From: Cyrtodaria siliqua
Taxonomy: Eukaryota; Mollusca; Bivalvia; Adapedonta; Hiatellidae
Direction of reading: 5' to 3'
Assembly (NCBI GenBank): GCA_037043455.1
Contig: JAWPHD010001342.1
Coordinates: 1 to 64,000, forward strand
DNA: 64,000 nt
Below the pieces are notes generated by a model, which ran no database searches, was not told where the DNA came from, and saw only the letters and a program-made list of their open reading frames with translations. Of this stretch, positions 48,801 to 60,800 are shown piece after piece; position 1 is the stretch's first letter, and each line of letters begins with the position of its first letter. The position numbers and the translations under genes were made by a program.

Positions 48801-51800
48801 AAGACAATATGCATGTATAGCATTTAACGTTGCTTTTAACAAACTTTCATTTTTGACTTGCGTTTTTTTCTTATTTTCAGCTTGCAACTCGCATTTTTTT
48901 GGCTTGTAACTCGCAGCTCGCTTTTTTGTAACTCACAACTTGCTTTTTGTAACTCGCAACTTGACACTTGAAATCTTCTTATTTCATAGTGCTGTCACAC
49001 TGGAATACCACCCTGCAGACGGAAGAAACAGTGAGAGAGATAAATATGAATATATGAATATAAAAGTGTACCTGCAAGCGCCACATATAGGTATACCCAT
49101 CTTGTCATGACATCTAAGGCAGTACAGTTCACCGTTCACCTCTCGTGCATCCGAGTTCAGTTCAATACTGCAAACATGGAAAAATGTCTCCTAAATTAAA
49201 ATTAATACTTCTTGAATTTTACGTTAAAATTTAATGGCTTAAAAGATGCAATAGTCTATATGATATTTACAGACACTATCAAGAAACAGGTAAGTCTATA
49301 ACACATAACAAACCAAAGGATTACGAAACTAGAAGGGTGTTCCATGGAACTCTTATGTCACCTGCTGTCAATGTATTAGGCAGAAATTCAATAACTGGGT
49401 GTGCAAATATGCAAAGTGGGTGGGCAAAATAATTAGCTAACATGTTCCGCGCCAATTCGCGACAAGTGGGTGTCTCTGGGGTAATTTATTTTCACAGAAA
49501 AAGGTGCAATTTAGATCATCTTACTTCTACAAATGTATACAAAACAATATTGAGAAAGTAAGAGTTTGGAAGTGTTGTTTAGTAAAAAAATTATTTTTTT
49601 TACCCCATCCTCTCCTCCAAATATTGGCCGCGATTTTTCAAAATCGGCCGTGCAAAAGACGGCTGCACGGCTGGCTGGCTAATACACTGCCTGCTGTGTT
49701 TTTATTCCTATAAAGTTATATAACCTCTGCCAAAATGAAAGAGTTATTGAGTAACGACATTACTCAGGGTAACATGAAGATGTATGTGAAGTTTCATATA
49801 CTTTTCGAGTTATGTCAATATTTTCCCAAGTTATAAGCTATGTCAGGTTACAGGTCAAAGTTTTATGAAAAGGGGCATAACTCTGCCGAAATGAAAGTCA
49901 AGAGTTATTGGACATAACAACATTCCTTTGGGTGCTTGAAGTTTCATGAACATAGGTCTGACAAACACTTTTCAATTTATGGCCAAGGTAAGGCTGATAA
50001 TGATAATGATCATGCCATGGTGGCTTCATTTATACTTAAGCATTTACTCGAAGGTAACACACTAAATCCATATATTTATAGTATAAATTGAAGTCATATG
50101 TGGAGTTCTGAAACTACATAAAATGCCATAAATGTGATTTCTCTTATCTGGATTTGTGGTAAAGAAACGAACTCGCCAAATAAAAGCAAAATAATACTAC
50201 CAAAGCCGTTTATCAAAACGGTAACCCTATTATAGGTCATATAAAAATATGTATGTGCCGATTAAAAGTATAAGTTTATTCATGGGTTCTTAAATACCAG
50301 TGATTGAATATGACAATTTTAAGTTGGTAATTCTTAATTGACGGTCCAGTTCTGGGGTTTGGTCTGGCCAGCCATTTATATTGTGTCTATATAGTTTGGA
50401 TTCTCATAATGTCAGTTTTATATGTATACCTCATCGTCTGAAAGTTTAGAAATGGTGTACATCTGTTGTAAAATGTGCCTGTTGATGGTGGGATAGGGAC
50501 TGTAAAGTGAGTGTCTATGGAAAGATAAATCTTTCAGAAAGGTAAGTACGTTACATGAGTTTTCATTGCATGAAATTATATTGGAGATGTTTCTGAATTA
50601 TACTAAATAATGGCGAAACTAAGGAGAGCACCCTAAACAGAAGAGTGTCATAAAATAGTTTGAAAAAGCCTCAAATAATACCAATGACCACTTAAAGGAC
50701 CCAACTTTTCAAAGAACCTACTGAAACTAACACAGTAACCCCATGACCTTACCTGCACGAGTTACAGTTGAAGTGGTACGGATGGAAGGCCTCTCCCTTA
50801 AACTTGATGTGTCCTTCCTCAACAATAGAATGACACTTGTGGCACACATACTTCCCCATGCCCCGGGCCTTCTCCTTAGCATTACACTCCCGACACAGGG
50901 ACCTAAAATCACACAAACAAATATGATATGGTTTGTATGTAACAAATACTGCATGGTGACGAGGGTCAAGTGTAATTTAATAAAACACAGGGACCTAAAG
51001 TCATTTAGGCAAATATAATATTGTATTTAACTAATACTGATGGTGACGAGGGTCAAATGCAAGTTTATAGAACATAGGGACCTGAAATCATATAGGTAGA
51101 TATGGTTTGTATTTAACTAATACTGATGGTGACAAAGGTCAAATGCAAGTTTATGAAACACAGAGATCTTAAATCATTTAGGCAAATACAATATGCTTTG
51201 TATTTAACAAATAATGATGGTTACGAGGGTCAAATGCAAGTTTATGAAACACAGGGACCTAAAGTCATTTAGGCAAATATAATATTGTATTTAACTAATA
51301 CTGATGGTGACGAGGGTCAAATGCAAGTTTATAGCACATAGGGACCTAAAATCATATAGGCAGATATGGTTTGTATTTAACTAATACTGATGGTGACAAG
51401 GGTCAAATGCAAGTTAACAGAACATAGGGACCTAAATTCATATAGGCAAATAAGACATGGTGATAAGGGTCATATATGCAAGTTTATAAAACATAGGGAC
51501 CTAAAATCATATAGGCAAATATCATTATGATATGCAAGTTTATGGAAAGGGCAGCCGTACCAGATATGATATACGGACAACAGCATAGTTCCATATACAT
51601 TTTCTGGTCCGACTGTAAACTCCATATTAACCTTGCATATGACCCAAACACCATGCAGTATTTGTTATATAATACAAATTTCTTTTCACAGTTGGCATTT
51701 TCGCGTTGAACTAGTTTGATTTATCTTTCAAGTGAACAGTCGCTTATAAATTTAACCGTTTATTCCTGTGAAATTATCAGCCCATGTAATTATTTTTATA

Positions 51801-54800
51801 ACTTGCAGTTTCCTTCCTGTTAATTCACCTACACTTTTTGATTTTCACTCACAGTATTAAGAGCTCTTGCATATAAGGTAAGCACCACCCACACAATATA
51901 TATATTCACTGTCAGACCGTGGCCCGTCGTACAAAAATAGCGAAAGGATGAAAGAGAAAGACTTAAATGCATAAAACTTAATGTTAAATGGACAAAGTTA
52001 AAGACCCATAAAAGTCAAGGTCATTCTGTGGGATGTCGCCTTCGCGTTCATATTTTCCTTCAAAAATACTTTTGACTATTTTTATAAACGGTGGCCATTA
52101 AAAAAAGTCCCAATGAATTTTTTCTTCTTCTGTAAGGTAGTCCTCATTAGAGAGGGTGCTGCCAATGATTTTTCCATGTCAGTCTATGTTAAACATGTGA
52201 AATCTCTATATGCAAACTTTGAAGCCCCGAGCCCAGGCTATTTTTGACAATTTGGGGACAAAAACAAGCTAATAGTTCAGTACTTATCCTTTACTTCTGA
52301 AAAGAATGGTCAAAATTAACGCTGTGTTTCTCGAGAATATTTGGCTGCAATTTTGAAAGTCTGATTTACCAGATGCTTTCTTTTGTAAGATACTCCTCAT
52401 TACAGAATCATCAAGCAAAATTGGTCGCAAGGTTTCACAGAAAGTGTTGCTAACACCGAGGATGCCTACGGACAACCCGCTATCGCATAAGCCGGCCAGC
52501 AGAGTTCAAAAATGCAACTTCACAATAATTCCAAGACAAACTCTTTATTTGTGACACTCACCTGCCTGCATTTTTGACAAATCCAGAGTCGGCTAAAGGT
52601 CCGGCGCAGAGTTGGCACCGGAAGCAGTCTGGATGCCAGCTGTTGCTGAGGGCCTTGATTACCCGCCCCACAATGAACTCTCCTGTAAATACATACACAT
52701 GTTGGCTTCAGGTATTCATAGTGTTTTGCATTGTGGACAAGAGATATGGTATACATTTAATACTCCTGACAGGCTGAAAATGTTTATTATAACCAATGTG
52801 GTTTTATTTCCCTTTAACACATAAAAGATAATTAAAGCGAGTATATCAGACTTTTTCTAGAAAAAAAGAAAATTTTAACCAAATGATAAAAATATCACAT
52901 CAATCAAAATATGGTTTTAACAATGAAGTGCCGAGGTCTCAAATTTGAATTCACCACAGACTTTGAATGAAATTGAGCTTAAAATGCATAAATTAACCCT
53001 GGTACGCCAACAATGATACGCCATCAAGGATACGCCATCAAGGATAGCATATATTATTGTGTTAACCCTGGTACGCCATCAAGGATAGTAAATATTATTG
53101 GGAAAAAAGAATTTGCTTGTAAATAAGGAATCATTTTTTGGCTTATTTATTAGTTTTTCCCTTAATAGAAAATATTATTTGCCAGTTTTAAGTCGGACCC
53201 CGTCCCTCCAGACTCCAAGAAAAGCCTGATTAACACTCTTCAACATAATAAGCAGTTTTGCATCATAGTATAATAATTTAATAAATAGACAAGGACTGGT
53301 TCAACAACTACCACCAGTAAGTTAGTGTCACAAAGTTAATCATAAATCTTGACTCTAATAATGTTGAATTGCCATTGTCAAATACACTATTTGAAGTTTT
53401 ACCTGTATTTGCTAGGCTACTTAAATTATACAGTTTATTGGTTTTAACTTTATGTAAATACTAATGTTGCTTCATCTATGAATTTTACCCTATTTTCTTC
53501 ATTTCCTTAACACCACACAATACAGATGTTCTTACAATACAAGATCAGCAGTTACCAGGCTATACAAAAGCTTTCTTTTGAAGGTATTTAACATTGTCTG
53601 ATGAAAGTAAATGAGTTTTATATCCAAATATCTCATGTTAGGTCATATTTGGACACCATCCTCAGAGGGAGTCAAGATGAAGATTTCTTACATACTGCAT
53701 ATCCATGTTTTACATGGGTGATGGAAAGGAAAGCCTGATCTTACACATGAGAGTTCTTTTGCATTTTTCCCAATTCATTTAACCCCAGTGGCCCCACTTC
53801 CAAAAATGCAGAAAAATCCCTGAGAAAAGCCTTTTCTTGCATACTAGATGGGGTTATCCTCATTTTACATGGGTGATGGAAAGCTGGATCTTACACATGG
53901 GGGAAGATAAAAGTTGCGCTTTGATACCAACGATGACAGTTGCATGACATTGTGTAAATAAATATGCAAAATGGTAGTAGTTAGTGTGGTTTACGCGCAG
54001 AATGTAAATGACATGCAAGAATCAATCATGGGTTGCCACCCTCACTATAACTATTTTAATCGGAAGCTCGGCAGAGCCTCGGTTGCGATAAAAACAATTA
54101 TACCTCGTGTTGGAATTCCCAATATTCTCCAGATACTCATGAATATAGTACCCTCAGACAGGCCACCACTAGGACTCAGGGCCCGCATTCATAAAGCTTC
54201 TTAGCAATATCTTAAGTCAAATTTTATCAATTTTACCTTTTTCTATCGATTTAAGATGTTTTCTTAATATTGCTAATAAGGTTATGGATAAATAAAATCT
54301 ACAGTTAAATGTTTATCTTAAAATAGATGGTGTGTAGTGACCCTGGGAGGTTAATAAGGAGATTTAAAATTATGTAAAAATCTTAAATTTTGACTTAAGT
54401 AATATTTTCCGCTTAAGTTGCTTTATAAATACGGGCCCAGGACTCAAAACACGTGCGATGCAGATCAGCAGCTCTAAAGTCCAACGTAATCCACTGAGAT
54501 ACTAATGTTGTTTAATGGCTCATCAACACAGTATAGGTTATTTAGAGCCGTCCCAGAGAGATGAAGGATACATAGGAATCCGGGAACCATGTCCTACTCT
54601 TATTATCAAATAGATTCCTATGGTTCCTTAATCTGCTCAGAGGATAGACCGATACACGGGACCGCCCACTTTACGTCCCCATCCGACAGACGAGGCTAAG
54701 GGAAAGTGTCTTGCCCAAGAACACACCGACGAAACTCAGTGGCACCATGTAGGATTGAACCCGGGGCCTCCGGTTACAAATCCGCCACGCTATCGACTGC

Positions 54801-57800
54801 GCTGAGATACTAAGCAGATACTTAGCGTTATTTATTATAAACATATAATATATACAAAACTTACCACATTTTCCGCAGCATGGGGCAAACAGAACATGGA
54901 AGTCATGTTCACAGTACTTCCTTCCTTCAAACTGAAACGTACAATGCCATATTAACTAAAAGATATACAGATATAAAAGATTCAGATTCCAGTTTCTTGC
55001 ATAATGGATAAAGTGATCTGTGTTTTACATAGGTGCTGGAATCCCACTGGGAGCTCGACTCGTAAGTGAGGAAGTGTCGATTCTTACGGATGGCGGGAGG
55101 TGTACAGTACTGGTTCTAGCCAGGTAAAATGGGTGGTCTGCCTCCACCACAAAAAATCGACCGTCATATATAACCTTACGTGTTGAAAATGACGTAAAAA
55201 CACCATACAAAATGGAAAGCCTGATCTTACACTTGAGGCAGAGCCTAGGTTCCGATAAAAACTATTACACCTCATGTAGGAAATCCCCATCTCCACCAGA
55301 TAATACCCATGAAAGATTCTTATAGGCTTGAATTTCTAAGATTTCTTAAAGGGCCAGATGGCAACCTTGATGTATTTATCAAGCATTGAAATTAGCACCT
55401 AGATTTATTAATCCAGTATCATTTTTACTTTTAAAACTCTTTGCATTAAATTAAAATGTTGAGCTTTCACTTCTTCGTTATTCTACCATAGTTTTAATAT
55501 ATTACTGGTGTAATATAATCAACAATTAGTAATGTGCAAAAATAGTTCGCTTTCAATTATTCTAATAATTGATATGATTGCAAGTTGCAATTTTTATTTC
55601 GAAAAAGTAATGGGATGAGTTTTAAAAATTCAAGATTGCCATGTGTCCCTTTAAACTATAATGCCTTTAAAGACTCTTGAAACATTTAATAAATACAGAG
55701 ATTTCTGTAAATGCATCTGTACATAATTATTTATTTTAAATGAGTTGATGAAGTAAATTAGTCAATGACATACCTCGTAAAAGATTCCTTCAGGAAAAGG
55801 TTGGAAGCATTGGGCACATCTGTAAAAGGGCAAAGAAAGGTTAAACTGTTTGATTTACAATTATTATTTCAAACCAATTAATCATATTATTATTATTATT
55901 ATTATATTATGTTTCTATAATCAATGCAGTACAATGATATACAAAAACTCAAAGTGATAGGTAAATATATAATTCCCAATTCTCAAATTCTTTATTCACT
56001 TAGGTTCATACATATAAACAGCATAAGCAACAGTTACAAAATACATTTATACCAGTGGCGACAGATCATCAAATATAATTCTCAACACGTATACATCAGG
56101 AAATGACTATATACAAACTATCTAACAGTGCGGTTTATGGATTTCTAACCAAAATATGAGTATGCTAAATAGTATACTAGATGTTACAGGATTGATAATA
56201 ATAATAATAATAATTATAACAATAATAATTGTTTTGTAAAGATCGTTTCAGATAATTGTATAGCATGTTTATGTCTTTATACAAAAGTAAAAAATTTAAA
56301 GTTAACAGGTTTTAAAACTAATTTCGTATTTCTGCAGAAACTACCGAAATGAAATGTGGAGCACATTTTGTCAGTGTTATACATTTTTCGACCAAAGACG
56401 CACCGTTCTACCGAAAGGAAATGTAGCACTGTGTTTGGACATCTTTATTTAAATGTCTTAAGGAAGTTATTGTAATCTTACATTCTTTATTATTTTATCC
56501 ATGAATAAACTAATTTTTGTTTGTTCCGCATATTTTTCAACTGATCATAATGATGTGAATTTCAGAACATTAGGGCGATTATAATAGAATTTATTTATAT
56601 ATTTCTTCCTCATTTCACTAAATTCAGGACAAATTAAAAGATAATGAAATTCATCACCTATATCATTGCAATTTACACATTTTCTTTCGTTTACTAGTAC
56701 CCCTCTCCTCCCTACTTCAATAGGCAAACAATGTATTCTAGTTATAAAAGCCATAAATCGTTTGCATAAAACATCAGGCAATAGTTTTATATAGTTACTT
56801 TGTCTAAATTCTGTTTTTAACAGATTATACATATTAGTGTCGGATGTTCTATCAACTTTGGCCCTCCATTTTTGAAAAAAAAATCTTTTAACCTTTGATA
56901 AGAAGACTTAATCATCCACTTTGAATTTGCAAACATCTGGCTATCCCAGATTCCCGAATAACCAGAAGAACATTCAAATTGTCCATCCATGCTGAATTTA
57001 CTTTTCTAGATATACACAAATCGTGTAATAGCGCGAATACACCATGGATGACAGATTATAACTCTCATTTCTTTTAATATTTTCTATTAGATTGGACCAA
57101 TAAGCAATGATTTTGCTTTTTATGTCTATAGATAAAGGAGGCCAGTCTCTCCATATACCATATAAGAAGTTGATTTCTTAAGATTAAAAATGAATTCTAC
57201 AAATTTAAGCTGCACTCTTTCTAGTATGTCAATATATCCAACACCCCAAATTTCGCTACCGTATAGTAATATTGGTTTCATGGTTTTGTCAAAAAGATCT
57301 TGTATTTTAAAAGGAAGCGATAGTAATTTAATTTTGCGTAGAAAAGAAAACAGAGCTTTGTTTGATTGTTCTGCTATGTATTTTTTGGTCTTACTGAATG
57401 CCCCACTTTTTGAAAAATATTTTCCTAGATACTTATATTCTTGGACAATATCTATTTTATCATTTCCAATTTTGAAATTTACATTTGGCGACAGGTTTGC
57501 TTTGCTAAAAATCATAATTTTAGTCTTGCTTACATTTAATGAAAGTTTCCATGTATCACAGTATTCTCTAAATCTAATTCAATGTCACTAAAAATAACAG
57601 TATCATCAGCATAAAGTAAAATAAATAATTTTAGATAAATACGTACATTGTTGATTATTGTTTCAATAATAATACCAGCAACGTCATTTCTGCTTAAATA
57701 TTCTTCTACATCATTTAGAAAAAAAAAAAAAAAACGATGACAAATGTTCGCCCTGTCACATGCCATTTAAACAGTTGAAAAATGGTGAACAACCTTCCCC

Positions 57801-60800
57801 TGAACAACTTTGGACTTTATACTATCATACATATTATGAATAATATTAAAACACTTCCCATTTATATTTTTAATTTTCATTTTTTTCCAAAGGCCAATCT
57901 CCAAACGGCGATTGCATAAAATCTATAAAGCAACAATAAAGTTTCTTTTTATCTGACTGGACAAGATCTATGAAACTTTTAAGTACAAACATATTATCAA
58001 TGGTAGAATGATGTATCCTAAATCCAGCTTGGGTAGATTTTATCATATTTTACTTTTCTGCATATGTTTTTAGTCTATTATTAATTATACATGTGAACAA
58101 TTTCCCAAAACAACTTAATATGCATGCCATCTTCGGGATGGATAACATTTTGTATTATTGATTTTATTAATATCGAGTTCTGCTCAACCCGGGGCTAGAG
58201 GACGTGAGCTAGCATATTTCACTACCGCTCATGAACAGTCTCAATCAAACCGAGACTGCAATATTTCGTATGTGTCGTTTTCGGCCGTTTCCAAAGGTCC
58301 ATTATCATACTCTTTTTTAACAATGATATTCGGCTATAATTTTCTGGTAGTTTTGGGTCACCTTTATTTTTGAATATTGGTTTAATTAGTCCAATTGTCC
58401 AGCCTTCTGGTATAATTCCTTCGTTAAAAACAATGTTGAATAATTTTGTATATATAGGCAGCATTACATTGACCGAATATTTAATATGTTCATTAACAAT
58501 GTTATCAATACCTTAAACTTTTAACAGCAGATACTATTTCTACTTCAGATATTGGTTGGTTGATTTCATCATTAAGAGAATTAATAATCAGCTTTCATTA
58601 TTAAAATTCGTATTGTCTTCTGAAATCTTTTCGGAAGGATTTTCATTTACTTGCTTGATATGTCTATACAATTCGTCTAATTAAATGGAGCACATGCTTT
58701 TGGACAGGTTTTAGCGGAATTTATTATCTACCAGTACTGTTTAGGATTTGCATTTCGTAGCGATTTTAGTTTTATAACCTTTTCATTGTTAAATTGTTTT
58801 AATGAGACATTTAATGTCTGTTTATATTGTTTACTGACATCTTTTAACAACTGTTTATAAAATGGGGTTTTATATTTGTTGTAAGCTTTCTTGTTTTGTG
58901 ATATAAGTTTCTCATACTTACCTATTGTACTGGTATCCATAGATTGAATCATGATATTTTATTTTTGATATTCTTGTTATGTTTATTCGTGTACGTAATG
59001 CCAAACCATTTTTTTTAACAAGTTTCGAACATTTCTGAAATGTCTTCAACAATATCATTTTTGTTTTCTTGGTTAAAATTAGTTTCGCCAATCATTTTCT
59101 ATCAGTGATACTTTAGCCAGATCCAAATGTTCCATGAATAAGTCTGACTTTTCCGAATCCCAAAGTTTAGTATTTGAGGTTTTATCATACTCCTTTTTAT
59201 CAGTTTCATATGAAGAGAAAACAGTTTTTAACGATAAGGATATCGGACATTGGAGTACAGATTACAGAATTCATCAATGTTTAATTTTAAATGTCTAAAT
59301 AAATAAGACGTAGATACAAAATAGTCCACAGTGCATTTTTACATGTAAGTTTAGTGTCTAAGAAATCGGACCCTATTCTTTCATTTAAGATAAATAAATT
59401 GTTATTTTTACATAGATCTATAAACTGGTATCCATAGTTGTTTACACAGGTATCTTGAGATTTTCATTGCAGAGGTACATTATACAAATTAAAATTGTTA
59501 AATACTTTGGCATCTTCTCTTTCAATTTCTTGTAAATCGTATATTTCAGAACTATAGTTATCAATGCATGTAAAGTCAACAATGTTTTTACATCTTGAAT
59601 TAAAATCTCCAAACAAAATAATGTTTTTGCTATTTGAGCAATATCTGAACAATTTGTTTTGAAGTTCCATAAAAGGATCGGCATGGGAGTATTTTGTACC
59701 ACTTGGAGGTATGTATACTAAACCACATTTAAGATCTTCACTTGAGTCGTTCTGATTACCAAAGAGTTTTTTTGAAACTGTAAAGAACTGTATCAATTTA
59801 CAGTTCATGTCTGTATCAATTGTCACAGACAGGACTGATTCCTTTCTTATCAAATGTGCAATACCTTCAGACAGATCTCTAGATAGTGTTTGTCTCTTAA
59901 ACAAATGCACTTTGAATCCGGGAATAATGATACTATCAGTAATATCAGTTTTTGTCTCTGGCAAACCAATAATATCATATTCACTTCAACAGTGATTTAC
60001 TGACGTGTGATTTCTACAAGGACTCGTTAAAGTGTAATTAGATAATTTCCATAGACTGACCTTGACTTACAGGAAGAAATTTGCAGATCAAACACTGATT
60101 CACCAGTAAATGTGCAGCCATTTTACTATTATTGTCTCTCGCTCTTAAAAGGCATTTGCTGTAGTTTTTCATGTGCAGCTTTTTTGGGCGACTTCTCTTC
60201 TAAAACTATTGGATAGATTTTCCTACAAATTTACAGGAATGTTGCTTTTGATGTCTAGTTGTATTTTTTTTATATTTTTGAATTTTATTTTTATTTATTG
60301 TTTTTTTATTGTCTTTATTTAAATAAAGGCCTATTATTAGATACATAAAAGAGGAAAAATATAGCATTTTGTAAAAATTCCAACAAAATTAAAAAAATTA
60401 AGCATAATGGTACTGTTCCAAAAACCAATATTAAATCTCAATATGCATAGTGACCTATAAATTTAATTGAATATATTGTCTAAATATATGTTCAAATAAG
60501 TGCCTAGGAAGTTTGAACAAATTCTGTTATTAGGAACATAACAAAAAAGGAAAATATACCATTTCTATATAATTTCATACAAAACTTGGCCTTTTAGCAT
60601 AAGGGTAGGTTTCAATTTTTTTTTCTAAACAAGCATGGGGACCTATCATTTTTATTGCACATTTTGTTTTTATATATGTTAAACTATGTGCTTAGAAAGT
60701 TTAAACAAATTCTATTATTGGGATCATACAAAAAAAAGAGAAGGAAATTGTATCATTATGGGCTAATTTGTGCATAAATTGTGGTAATGGTCTCAACAGA

